NCBI GenBank assembly: GCA_963728125.1
Contig: CAVSIZ010000001.1
Span: forward strand, 124,001 to 188,000
Length of the DNA stretch: 64,000 nucleotides
Source of the DNA: CAWDCV01 sp963728125
GTDB lineage: Bacteria > Actinomycetota > Actinomycetes > CAWDCV01
Direction: 5' to 3'
In this document: positions 1-8,613 of the stretch, piece by piece
Layout of the letters: each line of letters starts with the position of its first letter
How positions within the stretch are numbered: the stretch's first letter is position 1
Position numbers and translations under genes: made by a program
The notes under the pieces: generated by a model
The model's database searches: none
Seen by the model: only the letters and a program-made list of their open reading frames with translations
Told to the model about the DNA's origin: nothing

Positions 1-233
1 GCCACTCCGGCCACCAGCCGGCCATCGGTGGCCCGGTAGTAACGGGGTACACCGGACGGGGTGAGCGGGCCCGACGAGCGGGGTGCTCGAACCCGCGGTC
101 CCGGCGCCCACGGCGGCAGGCCGGGCGCTCCGAACCCCGGACCTGGCGCCCCCTCCGGCCCGCGGGCGGACGGGCCCGGACCGCCTCGGGGTGCCTGAGT
201 GCCGAGCGCAGGCGTCGGCATGGGCGTGCTCAC
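1..233 (-). CDS. PspC-domain sensor histidine kinase, N-terminal part (runs off the left edge)
   Basis: Only the first 77 codons are in the window, reading leftward from a GTG at 233. The protein opens with a Pro/Gly-rich stretch of about 55 residues, then RYYRATDGRLVAGVA, which is the start of a PspC domain. In actinomycetes this domain often forms the N-terminus of NarL-type sensor kinases that sit divergently from a second PspC protein, exactly the arrangement here (next gene at 365, plus strand). The kinase part lies outside the window, so calling it a kinase is an inference from that family context; the PspC domain itself is seen. Confidence 0.6.
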   Translation of the reverse strand, partial: MSTPMPTPALGTQAPRGGPGPSARGPEGAPGPGFGAPGLPPWAPGPRVRAPRSSGPLTPSGVPRYYRATDGRLVAGV

Positions 234-364
234 CCCCCGATGGTCACACGCCGCTGCCACTGCGCACATCGGGGAGAGGCCGGTGTTCTGCCGGGGTCGC
301 CTCAGGGTTGACGTCAGGGCCGCGCCCGATGTGGCACCCCCACTGATCCCGCTTGGATGGGGGC

Positions 365-1726
365 ATGTCCGAGGAGCAGGCACCCGGCACCGGCCGCGCC
401 GCGCCGACATCGCCGACATCTACGCCGACGCCCGAGCCGTCGGCTGACTCCCCGGGCAGGACGCCGATACGGCGCAGTACCCAGGACCGCTACATCGCGG
501 GGGTGTGTGGCGGGCTGGGACGGGCCACCGACGTCGATCCGGTGATCTACCGGGTGGTGCTCGCCGTCCTGACCCTGTTCGGCGGGATCGGCGTCCTGCT
601 GTATGCCCTCGGCTGGCTGCTCATCCCAGCCGAGAACGAGGAGCAGTCGGAGGTGCAGAAGCTGCTCTCTGGCCGCGGCCGATCCTCCTCCGTACTCCCC
701 CTCATCGCCGTCGCGATCAGCACGATCCTGGTCATCGCATTCATTACCGCCGGCTCCGACGTCGCGATTCTCGTCATCCTCGCGTTCGTCGTGCTCGCGG
801 TCGTCCTCAGCAAGCAGCGCCAGGAGGGGCGCCCGAGCACGGAGCCGACCGCGGCGCCCGCCGGACCTGACGCGAGCACACCCCCCGCAGGCGCACCTCC
901 CGTACCGGCACCGGATCCGCGCTGGATGCCGCCCTCCTACCGGACCGGCGCGTATACGGCGGCCAGCTTCAGTGCCCCCTGGCCCGGTGACCCCTACGCC
1001 GTGCCCGCGACGTCCGAACCAACCGCGCCGCCTGCCAAGCGCGAGCGGCAAGCGTCCTGGCTCGGTTTCGTCACGCTGGCGGTCGCCGCAGTGGTCGGCG
1101 GCGTCATGGTCGCCGCCGGCGTCCCGGACGACAGCGGCACCGGCGTCCCCGCCATCGCCGCGACTGTCCTCGTCATCATCGGCCTCGGCCTCGTTGTCGG
1201 CACCTGGGCCGGACGCTCGCGCGGCCTCATCGCCTGGGGCATCCTCACCACCCTGGTTCTCGTCGCGATCGCGACGTTCGACGTGCCGCTGCGCGGCGGT
1301 ACGGGTCAGCGCATCTGGGATCCCTCGACCGTCGCCGCAGCCGAAGCCGCGCCCTACCGCCTCGCCGCCGGAGAGGGAACGCTCGATCTCAGCGACCTCG
1401 TGGTCGCGCCCGGCACCACCGCAGATGTCGAGGCCAGCGTGACGGCAGGCCGACTCGTCGTGGACGTACCGGCGGACGCGACAATCGAGGTCAACGGGCA
1501 TGTCGGCATGGGCCACCTCGCACTGCTGACGGATCCCCAGCGGCGCGTCGATCGGGGTGGCTTCAACGTGTCGGCCGACTACACCGACAGCCCCGACACG
1601 TCGCGACCGCCGACCGGAACGGAAAGCCCGGACTCGACGACCGAGGAACCGGCCGGCAGGATCGTCCTCGACCTCGAAGTCGGGCTCGGGGAGTTGGAGG
1701 TACGGCGTGCGACGGCATCGCGCTGA
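365..1726 (+). CDS. PspC-domain membrane protein
   Basis: A 453-residue protein. A Pro/Thr-rich N-terminus is followed by a PspC domain (about residues 36-92) with the signature DRYIAGVCGGLG and VDPVIYRVV, then membrane segments at about 62-87, 107-145 (two) and 230-300 (three). The C-terminal 130 residues look soluble and end in a beta-rich region resembling the adhesin-like or DUF4097-type tails of such proteins. PspC proteins respond to envelope stress. I chose ATG 365 (MSEEQ) over an in-frame TTG at 353 because it is the stronger codon. The gene lies divergently to the PspC kinase fragment, 131 bp away, and overlaps the next small gene by 20 bp. Confidence 0.8.
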   Translation: MSEEQAPGTGRAAPTSPTSTPTPEPSADSPGRTPIRRSTQDRYIAGVCGGLGRATDVDPVIYRVVLAVLTLFGGIGVLLYALGWLLIPAENEEQSEVQKLLSGRGRSSSVLPLIAVAISTILVIAFITAGSDVAILVILAFVVLAVVLSKQRQEGRPSTEPTAAPAGPDASTPPAGAPPVPAPDPRWMPPSYRTGAYTAASFSAPWPGDPYAVPATSEPTAPPAKRERQASWLGFVTLAVAAVVGGVMVAAGVPDDSGTGVPAIAATVLVIIGLGLVVGTWAGRSRGLIAWGILTTLVLVAIATFDVPLRGGTGQRIWDPSTVAAAEAAPYRLAAGEGTLDLSDLVVAPGTTADVEASVTAGRLVVDVPADATIEVNGHVGMGHLALLTDPQRRVDRGGFNVSADYTDSPDTSRPPTGTESPDSTTEEPAGRIVLDLEVGLGELEVRRATASR

Positions 1727-1919
1727 CCTGACCTCTCTCCTCGCGGGCGCCGTCTTCCTCGCGATCGGTGTCGTCTACCTCGGTGCAATCCATACCGGCA
1801 CCCGTCTCGACCCCGGCTGGGTGCTGGCGCTCGGCCTGCTCGGGCTCGGCGCGGCGGGACTGATCGGGTCGCTGTGGAGTGCTCGCCGCGAGCGGCGCAG
1901 CAACAGAGAAACGCCTTAG
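1707..1919 (+). CDS. small two-TM membrane protein
   Basis: A 70-residue protein starting at GTG 1707, inside the last codons of the PspC gene, which suggests translational coupling. It has two hydrophobic segments (about residues 10-30 and 36-57) separated by a short polar loop, and an Arg-rich tail (RRERRS). I do not recognise a named family. Small two-helix proteins of this kind commonly accompany PspC genes in actinomycetes, so a role in the same envelope-stress unit is a reasonable inference. Function unknown. Confidence 0.65.
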   Translation: MRRHRADLTSLLAGAVFLAIGVVYLGAIHTGTRLDPGWVLALGLLGLGAAGLIGSLWSARRERRSNRETP

Positions 1920-1937
1920 GTGCTGGCTTAACCGACG

Positions 1938-2960
1938 CTAAGCGGCGATCTCGAATGCGGCGCGTGCCGACAGCGCGGTGTCGGGATAGTCGCTGAACAC
2001 GCCGTCCAGGCCCGCTGCGAAGAACAGCGCGTACTCCTCTGCTGCCTTGCCCCGCGCCCCGGGATCCGTGCCCATGCGAAGGTCCGAGGGCAGGAACGTG
2101 TTCTCGTCGCGGAACGTGTACGCGTGCACGACGAGGCCGGCGTCGTGAGCCCGAGACACCAGAGGCGTCGCCGGCATCAATGCACCGGTCGTGTCGCGGG
2201 GCAGGATCAACCCCTTGCTCGGGCCGATGCCATCGGCGTACGACGCGATCTCTGCGAGCCCCGACGGGGTGACGAGGTCGCCGTAGCTGCGCGCCCGACC
2301 AGCCGCGGCCAGGTCATGCGGGCCACCCGTCGCACCAATCAGCTGCACGAGCGGGACGCGCAGGTCTCGTCGCAGCAGACGCAGGTTGGTGGTCTCGAAG
2401 GACTGGACGACCACCCTCCCGTCGGGAACGTTCAGGCCGTTGACCTCGAGGCATTGGACGAGCGGTTCGTGGTGCGGCAACCCGATCGAGGCGAAGTAGG
2501 TCGGGCTCTTCGTCTCGGGATAGATGCCGATCTGCCGACCGACCCGTGCCGACTCGCTGCGCACGAGGTCGATGACCTCCTGCAGCGTCGGCACCGGCTC
2601 GCGACCCTCGTACCGCCGGTTCAGCGGACGCAGGGCCGGGAGCCGCTCTCGCGCCCGCAGCGTGCGCAGCTCGGCCAGGGTGAAGTCCTCGCTGAACCAG
2701 CCGCTGACACGCGTGCCGTCGATCGTCTTGGTGGTGCGCCGGTCCGCGAACTCCGGCCGTTGCGCCACATCGGTCGTACCGCTGAGTTCGTTCTCGTGGC
2801 GGGCCACCAGCACACCGTCCGCGGTGACGACGAGATCCGGCTCGACGTAGTCGGCGCCCAGCGCGATCGCCAGCCGGTACGAGCCCAAGGTGTGCTCGGG
2901 GCGGTAGCCGCTGGCGCCGCGATGCGCGATGACGACGGGATGGTCGCGGGAAAAGAGCAT
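1938..2960 (-). CDS. glycerophosphodiester phosphodiesterase
   Basis: A 340-residue GDPD-family enzyme that hydrolyses glycerophosphodiesters to an alcohol and glycerol 3-phosphate. The N-terminus carries the catalytic signature HRGASGYRPEHT, followed by the metal ligands in ADYVEPDLV, a HEN motif (ARHENELSGTT) and the Lys-containing ETKSP motif near residue 160. The length and the long insertion between the HEN motif and ETKSP fit the GlpQ-like subgroup. I see no signal peptide with the chosen start, ATG 2960 (MLFSRDH); an in-frame start 11 codons upstream (2993) is possible. It stands alone, convergent with the small membrane protein. Confidence 0.88.
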   Translation of the reverse strand: MLFSRDHPVVIAHRGASGYRPEHTLGSYRLAIALGADYVEPDLVVTADGVLVARHENELSGTTDVAQRPEFADRRTTKTIDGTRVSGWFSEDFTLAELRTLRARERLPALRPLNRRYEGREPVPTLQEVIDLVRSESARVGRQIGIYPETKSPTYFASIGLPHHEPLVQCLEVNGLNVPDGRVVVQSFETTNLRLLRRDLRVPLVQLIGATGGPHDLAAAGRARSYGDLVTPSGLAEIASYADGIGPSKGLILPRDTTGALMPATPLVSRAHDAGLVVHAYTFRDENTFLPSDLRMGTDPGARGKAAEEYALFFAAGLDGVFSDYPDTALSARAAFEIAA

Positions 2961-3155
2961 GTCTCCAGGCAACTGGCAGCGCAGTACGTCCAAGCAAATT
3001 GGACGTTACCCAGAAATTACGAGGACAACGCCTCTCGGCCATGTGGCGTCGACCACTGCGTCGACAGGTCGAGCGAGATCTGCGGGTAATCGTTGGGTGA
3101 CGACGCGGCCGGATGGCAGGTCGACGATCGTTGGCCCGGTCCGCGGAGCAGGATT

Positions 3156-3203
3156 TCGTGTCAGAACGTGGCGCGGCTATGGCCGCGCCAGACTCTGACA
3201 CGA
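3156..3203. promoter_or_regulatory. long two-part inverted repeat in a divergent intergenic region
   Basis: Outer arms TCGTGTCAGA (3156-3165) and TCTGACACGA (3194-3203) are perfect complements. Inside them lies a second perfect stem, TGGCGCGGC (3169-3177) and GCCGCGCCA (3182-3190), around a 4-base loop. It lies between the divergent phosphodiesterase (starts 2960) and the kinase (starts 3238), so it is not a simple terminator between convergent genes. It could be an operator, an attenuator in the kinase leader, or a small repeat element. Confidence 0.6.
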
Positions 3204-3237
3204 GTGATGAACCGGTGCCGCCTGAGAAGATCTGCGG

Positions 3238-4488
3238 GTGAGTCCGGGACGGGTGGTCAGGCCGCTGGTGCGGCGGTCGACCTACCTGCGCGGGGTGTAC
3301 CTGCTGCTCGGCGCGGTAGTGCTGCTGCCGTACGTGCTGCTTGCCACCGCGTTCGTTCAGCTCCTCAGCGACCCGAACGTCCCTGTCGCTGCGGCGCTGT
3401 CCCTGCTCGTGGTGGCGTTGCTGATCGTCGGCGTGCCGCCATTCCTCGCGGGCACGCGCGCGCTCGAGATCGTGGCGGCGCGCACCCTGCTCGACGTCGA
3501 CCTCCCCGATCCGGTCAGCGGCGGGCGCCTCGACAGGGAGACCCGGCTGCGGGCCGGGCTGTGGTTCGCCATCCACCTCGCTGTCGGCGGGATCGTCGCG
3601 ATCGGTCTGATCGTCGCGGTGCCCATGGCGATGGCGCTCGCTGCGCAACCGCTCGGCCTCGGCGCGGAATTGCTGGGCGAGGTTCAGCTGGGCCCGATCG
3701 ACAGCTCCGACACCGGATGGTTGACCGTGGGCGGCATCGTGCTGCTGGTCAGTGTCGGGTACGCCGTTGCCGGCTTGGGCGCGCTGGCGGCCGTGATGGC
3801 GCCCACCCTGCTCGGCCCGTCGCCGCGCGAGCGCATCGCTGCGCTGGAACGGGCCACCGGTGTCCTCGCCGAGCGCACCCGACTTGCGCGCGAGCTGCAC
3901 GACTCGGTCGGGCACGCGCTAACCGTCGTCACCGTGCAGGCGGCCGCCGCCCGCCGAGTCCTCGACGACGATCCCGAGTTCGCGCGGCGAGCGCTGCATG
4001 CCATCGAGGACAGCGGCCGGGCCGCCATGGACGACCTCGACCACGTGCTCGGCCTGCTCCGCGACGACGACCGGTCGCGTACGACGCCGGCGCGCACGCT
4101 CACCGACCTGCCCGCCCTGGTGGCAGAAACCCGTGCCGCCGGGGTCCAGCTCGATGCCCGCGTCGAGGGTTCCCTCGGGCACGTTCCGGCGGCGGTGTCC
4201 CGGGAGGGTTACCGGGTCGTGCAGGAGGCCGTCACCAACGCGGTGCGGCACTCGGCCGGATCGGCCGTGCAGGTGACGGTGCAGGCGCGCGATGACCTGC
4301 TTGACATCGACGTCATCAATCCGTCGACAACGCACCTCTCCTCCTCGACCGGCGGCCGAGGGCTGGCAGGGATGCAGGAGCGCGTCGACGTGCTCGGTGG
4401 CCGGTTCACGGCCGGGATCGAGGGAGATGTGTGGCGGGTGCGGGCGCGGCTGCCCACCGGCGTACGACGGGTGCGCAGCAGCGGATGA
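3238..4488 (+). CDS. NarL-type two-component sensor histidine kinase
   Basis: A 416-residue membrane kinase. The first ~190 residues hold about four hydrophobic segments (near residues 15-45, 50-75, 105-135 and 160-190). The dimerisation and phosphoacceptor domain follows with ARELHDSVGHALTVV, His221 being the predicted phosphorylated residue (HisKA_3 type). The HATPase domain shows the N-box in QEAVTNAVRHS and the G-box in GGRGLAGMQERV. The stop overlaps the start of the response regulator by four bases (ATGA), so the two form one translationally coupled unit. The signal sensed cannot be read from the sequence. The start is GTG. Confidence 0.9.
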   Translation: MSPGRVVRPLVRRSTYLRGVYLLLGAVVLLPYVLLATAFVQLLSDPNVPVAAALSLLVVALLIVGVPPFLAGTRALEIVAARTLLDVDLPDPVSGGRLDRETRLRAGLWFAIHLAVGGIVAIGLIVAVPMAMALAAQPLGLGAELLGEVQLGPIDSSDTGWLTVGGIVLLVSVGYAVAGLGALAAVMAPTLLGPSPRERIAALERATGVLAERTRLARELHDSVGHALTVVTVQAAAARRVLDDDPEFARRALHAIEDSGRAAMDDLDHVLGLLRDDDRSRTTPARTLTDLPALVAETRAAGVQLDARVEGSLGHVPAAVSREGYRVVQEAVTNAVRHSAGSAVQVTVQARDDLLDIDVINPSTTHLSSSTGGRGLAGMQERVDVLGGRFTAGIEGDVWRVRARLPTGVRRVRSSG

Positions 4489-5129
4489 CGACTCGGATCC
4501 TGCTCGTCGACGACGACGCACTCATCCGCGCTGGCCTCCGCGCGATCCTCGACGCCGAGCCGGACCTGACAGTCGTTGGTGAGGCTGCCGACGGCGCCGA
4601 GGTCCCCGCCGCGGTCGCTCGAGTCAACCCGCACGTTGTCGTCATGGACGTGCGCATGCCGGCGATCGACGGCATTCAGGCCACCCGCCAGCTACTCACC
4701 CTTGCGTCGCCGCCGGTCGTGCTCGTGCTCACGACGTTCGAGAACGACGACTACGTGTACGAGGCGCTGCGTGCGGGCGCGAGCGGCTTCCTGCTGAAGC
4801 GCGCTCGACCGGCGGAGATCATCGAAGCCGTTCGCGTGGTTGCTGCCGGCGAGTCCCTGCTCTTCCCGACCGCGCTGCGTCGCCTCGTGGCAGCTGCGGG
4901 CCGCCCCGGCTCTGATCAGCTCCGCTCCGCCAGCCTGACCGCGCGTGAAGCCGAGGTCCTCCGCCTCATGGCCGCCGGGCTGTCCAACGCCGAAATCGCT
5001 GGGCAGCTCTACCTCAGCGGGGAGACCGTGAAGACCCACGTGGGCAACGTGCTGGCGAAGCTCGGCGTACGCGATCGTACGCAAGCCGTCATTGCGGCGT
5101 ACGAGTCCGGATTCGTGCCTGTTTCCTAG
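4485..5129 (+). CDS. LuxR/NarL-family response regulator
   Basis: A 214-residue DNA-binding response regulator, partner of the kinase just upstream. The receiver domain begins RILLVDDDALIR with the acidic pair, has the phosphoacceptor Asp55 in VVVMDVRMP, and the conserved Thr and Lys in LVLTTFE and FLLKRARP. The C-terminal HTH reads LTAREAEVLRLMAAGLSNAEIA, then GETVKTHVGNVLAKLGVRDR, the typical GerE/LuxR motif. The start at 4485 is set by the ATGA overlap with the kinase stop. Its stop overlaps the stop of the convergent SDR gene. Confidence 0.93.
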   Translation: MTTRILLVDDDALIRAGLRAILDAEPDLTVVGEAADGAEVPAAVARVNPHVVVMDVRMPAIDGIQATRQLLTLASPPVVLVLTTFENDDYVYEALRAGASGFLLKRARPAEIIEAVRVVAAGESLLFPTALRRLVAAAGRPGSDQLRSASLTAREAEVLRLMAAGLSNAEIAGQLYLSGETVKTHVGNVLAKLGVRDRTQAVIAAYESGFVPVS

Positions 5130-5827
5130 TCGTCCCAGGCGTCGTCGCGAGGCTGGTAGCCCAAGGTGAGGGCCTCGGTGAGGTCGGCAACCAGGTACCG
5201 GTTCATCGACGTCCCGTTGACGGCGATGAATCCGTCGACGTCGGGAGACTCGACCGCTGCGCGTATCAGGTCGGAGGCGTCCCGCGGACTCAGCCAGGCG
5301 GCACATTCCCCCGGCGGCTGCTCGCCATCTCGTGGCCGGACGTCGTTGAAGTAGCCGATGCGCAGCGCCACCACCGACATCGATGAGGTCGCGGCGATCG
5401 CGGCGCCCAGCGCCTCGGCCCACGCCTTGGTGGCGCCGTACAGATTCGCCGGGCGAGGAATGTCGGCGGCGCGCCGCTGCCGACCCTCCGGGTAGGCCGA
5501 CACCGCATGCAGGCTGCTGGCGAGCACCAACCGGCGGACGCCACAGTCCACCGCGGCCGCGGCTACCTGATAGGGCGCGACCAGGTTGGCCGGCAGCAGG
5601 TCGTCCCAGCCGGCCCCCGGGTCGGGCATCGCCGCGAGGTGGACGACGGCGTCCGCTCCGGCGAAGGCGGCGCGGCATGCCGCCCCGTCGGTCACGTCGA
5701 CCTGCCGTACGCCGGGTGCGTCCCGCAGATCGATCGGGACCAGGTCCCAGCGATCGGCGAGCGCAGCACGCACCACCGAGCCGATCCTGCCGGCGGCGCC
5801 GGTCACGACAACGCGTCGCTGCTCCAC
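5126..5827 (-). CDS. NAD(P)-dependent SDR-family oxidoreductase, uronate-dehydrogenase-like
   Basis: A 233-residue extended-type short-chain dehydrogenase/epimerase. The N-terminal Rossmann motif is VVVTGAAGRIGS, followed by an acidic end of beta-2 (PIDLRD) and ADAVVHLAA. The active site shows the Ser in LASSLHAVSAYP and the YGATK motif (Tyr and Lys). The closest family I can name by pattern is uronate dehydrogenase (LASS-HAV..YP then YG.TK), but the substrate is not proven. I chose GTG 5827 because the upstream extension is composition-biased and the Rossmann motif starts seven residues after it. It is divergent from the next gene. Confidence 0.75.
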   Translation of the reverse strand: MEQRRVVVTGAAGRIGSVVRAALADRWDLVPIDLRDAPGVRQVDVTDGAACRAAFAGADAVVHLAAMPDPGAGWDDLLPANLVAPYQVAAAAVDCGVRRLVLASSLHAVSAYPEGRQRRAADIPRPANLYGATKAWAEALGAAIAATSSMSVVALRIGYFNDVRPRDGEQPPGECAAWLSPRDASDLIRAAVESPDVDGFIAVNGTSMNRYLVADLTEALTLGYQPRDDAWDD

Positions 5828-5915
5828 GCAGCGAACCGTACGTCCCCCGGCGGAGGGAGCCGGTTGGTGCCCGCGGGGGAGGTGTCCCGCCTGCCGGTGG
5901 CGAACCGTTGCTGTC

Positions 5916-7001
5916 ATGACGACATCGCTGCAGAACCCCCGCACAACGAAAGAGTTGAGGAGATCCAGCCGGCACTGGTCGGACTGGATCGGGTACGCCG
6001 CGGCCGCGTGGGCGGCGATCTACGGCGTCGTGGCGCTGACGTGGACGCTGACTGGCCGCGGCTTCCCCTTTGGTCAGGGCGACCCGGACAACGACCTCGC
6101 GGTGCTGAGCGACCTGCCCGCGAGCCAGGGCGCGCCCATGTTCGCCGCCGTTCTGCTGGGGACCGCCGTCGTGTGCCTGGGAATCGCACGCGGCGGCGCG
6201 CCGATGGATCCGCACGACCCCTCACGACGCATGCTGCTCGCGTTCGGCTGGACCGTTGCTGGCGCGCTCCTCGTGGTTGTTCCGACGGTCGAGGTGCTCG
6301 CCTTGCTCGGGTACTTGCCCATGCTCGTGGGTGGTGCCCCGTTTGGCTGGCCGCCGGTCGACTATTCCCAGGTCTTCAGCTGGCCGCTGATCAATCAGGC
6401 CGTGGCCATGGCAGGCGGTGTCCTCGTCGCGGGCACGGTTCTCGCCTGGCAGCGCCGCACCCGGGGTTCATGCGCGAACTGCGGCCGTAGCGACGAGCCG
6501 CAAACGGCGGCACCGCGCTGGGATCGCCTGGCAGTCGCCGTGGCGATTGCCGTTCCGCTGCTCTACGCAGTGACCAGGTTCGCTTGGCTGCTCGGCATCC
6601 CGCTAGGGATCGATGCCGCCATGCTGCGTGACCTTCACGACAGCGGCGGCGTGTGGGCAGGGGCCGGGCTGGCGGCGTTCGCCGTGGTGGGTGCGGTTCT
6701 CACGCTCGGGCTGGTGCAGCAGTGGGGTGAGGTGTTCCCACGCTGGCTACCCATTCTCCGCGGGCGTCGCGTCCCCATCCGGCTCGCGGTCGTCCCGGCC
6801 ACGCTGGTGTCGCTCGCGGTGACATCGGGCGGACTCGGAACTCTTGCGGGCGCCGGTGAGCTCCTCGACGGCTTCGCCGCCGAGCCGTGGATGGTGATCC
6901 CGCACCTGCTCTGGCCGGTCTGGGGAGTTGCCCTCGCAGCCGCGACGTACGCCTACTGGCTGCGCCGACGCGGTCGGTGCCCGCGGTGCGGCCGGTCGTG
7001 A
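5916..7001 (+). CDS. multi-pass membrane protein with two CxxC-containing loops
   Basis: A 361-residue integral membrane protein starting at ATG 5916. I count about eight hydrophobic segments (near residues 26-48, 74-93, 109-128, 160-185, 203-225, 238-262, 283-305 and 325-350). Two short Cys pairs lie in hydrophilic stretches: GSCANCGRS near residue 188 in the middle loop, and RCPRCGRS at the extreme C-terminus. The similarity of the two motifs suggests they may jointly bind zinc, but this is inference. I do not recognise a named family; no catalytic motif is seen. It ends four bases short of the convergent guaA stop. Confidence 0.7.
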   Translation: MTTSLQNPRTTKELRRSSRHWSDWIGYAAAAWAAIYGVVALTWTLTGRGFPFGQGDPDNDLAVLSDLPASQGAPMFAAVLLGTAVVCLGIARGGAPMDPHDPSRRMLLAFGWTVAGALLVVVPTVEVLALLGYLPMLVGGAPFGWPPVDYSQVFSWPLINQAVAMAGGVLVAGTVLAWQRRTRGSCANCGRSDEPQTAAPRWDRLAVAVAIAVPLLYAVTRFAWLLGIPLGIDAAMLRDLHDSGGVWAGAGLAAFAVVGAVLTLGLVQQWGEVFPRWLPILRGRRVPIRLAVVPATLVSLAVTSGGLGTLAGAGELLDGFAAEPWMVIPHLLWPVWGVALAAATYAYWLRRRGRCPRCGRS

Positions 7002-7005
7002 CGAC

Positions 7006-8580
7006 CTACTCCCACTCGATGGTGCCGGGTGGCTTCGATGTGACGTCGAGGACCACCCGGTTGACCTGCGGCACCTCGTTGGTGATGCGAGTCGAGATGC
7101 GATTCAGCACGTCGTACGGCAGCTTCGCCCAGTCGGCCGTCATGGCGTCCTCGCTCGTGACCGGGCGGAGAACGACCGGATGACCGTACGTACGACCGTC
7201 GCCCTGCACGCCGACGGAGCGCACGTCAGCGAGCAACACGACCGGGCACTGCCAGATGTCCCTGTCGAGGCCCGCCAGCGACAGCTCCTCGCGCGCGATC
7301 GCGTCGGCCTCACGCAGCAGCTCGAGTCGCTCGTGCGTCACCTCGCCGACGACGCGGATCCCGAGGCCCGGTCCGGGGAACGGCTGGCGGTGCACGATCT
7401 CTGCGGGCAAGCCGAGCTCTTCGCCGACCCGCCGCACTTCGTCCTTGAACAGCCGGCGTAACGGCTCGACGAGCTGGAACTGCAGATCGTCGGGGAGCCC
7501 ACCGACGTTGTGATGCGACTTGATGGTGGCCGCGCCTTCGCCCCCGCCTGACTCGACGACGTCGGGATAGAGCGTGCCCTGGACGAGGAACTCGACCTCC
7601 TCGCCGTGCTCGCCCGCCTCGGCCACGACGTCACGCGCGGCCTGCTCGAACGTGCGGATGAACTCCCGACCGATGATCTTGCGCTTGTCCTCGGGCTCGG
7701 TCACACCCGCGAGGGCCTTGAGGAACGTCTCGTGTGCCTCGACGACGTGCAGCTGCACGCCGGTAGCAGCCACGTAGTCACGCTCGACCTGCTCGGCCTC
7801 GCCCTTGCGCAGCAGGCCGTGATCGACGAACACGCAGGTGAGCCGGTCGCCGACAGCACGTTGCACGAGCGCTGCCGCCACGGCCGAGTCGACGCCGCCG
7901 GACAGGCCGCAGACGACGCGCTTGTCGCCGATCTGCGCGCGGATCGCGTCGACCGCGGAATCGACGATGTTGACCATCGTCCACGTCGGACGGCATCCGG
8001 CGCCCTCGTACAGGAACCGCTCCAACACCTGCTGGCCATGCGGCGTGTGCAGCACCTCGGGGTGGAACTGGATGCCGTATAGCCGGCGCTGCGCGTCCTC
8101 AAATGCGGCGACCGGCGAGCCGTTGCTCACGGCCGTGACAGTGAATCCGGCCGGCGCCTGAACGACGGAGTCACCGTGCGACATCCAGACAGATTGCTCC
8201 GCCGGCAAGCCGTGGAACAGGGTCGCAGCATCGACGATTCGCAGCGGGGTGCCGCCGTACTCACCGCGTCCGGTGTGAGCCACGGTGCCGCCGAGCGTGA
8301 GCGCCATCGCCTGAAAGCCGTAGCAGATGCCGAGCGTCGGTACGGCCCCGTCGAACAGCGCCGGGTCCGCTTGCGGCGCGCCAGGTGCGTACACCGACGA
8401 GGGACCGCCGGACAGGATGATGGCTTTGGGCTTACGCGCCAGCATGTCCTCGACCGGCATCGTGTGCGGCACGATCTCGCTGTAGACCCGCGCCTCGCGC
8501 ACCCGGCGGGCGATCAGTTGCGCGTACTGTGCGCCGAAATCGACGACGAGAACGAGATCGGGCGCGTCAGCCGGATTCAC
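7006..8580 (-). CDS. guaA: GMP synthase (glutamine-hydrolysing)
   Basis: A 524-residue enzyme that converts XMP to GMP with ATP and glutamine, the last step of guanylate synthesis. The N-terminal class I amidotransferase begins LVLVVDFGAQYAQLIAR and has the nucleophile Cys86 in LGICYGFQ and the His-Glu pair in GIQFHPEVLH. The ATP pyrophosphatase PP-loop is GLSGGVDSAVAAALV near residue 235. The C-terminal dimerisation domain ends KPPGTIEWE, the near-universal GuaA terminus. Start GTG 8580 gives the normal family length; a longer in-frame reading upstream lacks homology. guaB and guaB3 lie 7-10 kb away. Confidence 0.96.
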   Translation of the reverse strand: MNPADAPDLVLVVDFGAQYAQLIARRVREARVYSEIVPHTMPVEDMLARKPKAIILSGGPSSVYAPGAPQADPALFDGAVPTLGICYGFQAMALTLGGTVAHTGRGEYGGTPLRIVDAATLFHGLPAEQSVWMSHGDSVVQAPAGFTVTAVSNGSPVAAFEDAQRRLYGIQFHPEVLHTPHGQQVLERFLYEGAGCRPTWTMVNIVDSAVDAIRAQIGDKRVVCGLSGGVDSAVAAALVQRAVGDRLTCVFVDHGLLRKGEAEQVERDYVAATGVQLHVVEAHETFLKALAGVTEPEDKRKIIGREFIRTFEQAARDVVAEAGEHGEEVEFLVQGTLYPDVVESGGGEGAATIKSHHNVGGLPDDLQFQLVEPLRRLFKDEVRRVGEELGLPAEIVHRQPFPGPGLGIRVVGEVTHERLELLREADAIAREELSLAGLDRDIWQCPVVLLADVRSVGVQGDGRTYGHPVVLRPVTSEDAMTADWAKLPYDVLNRISTRITNEVPQVNRVVLDVTSKPPGTIEWE

Positions 8581-8613
8581 CTCGGCAAGCCTATGTGAGA
8601 TAGACAGGCGCCC

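Noticed and set aside
314..1516. A 400-codon minus-strand frame opposite the PspC gene
   Set aside because: Antisense shadow, with a low-complexity Arg/Gly/Asp composition; the plus-strand PspC protein has clear domain and membrane segments.
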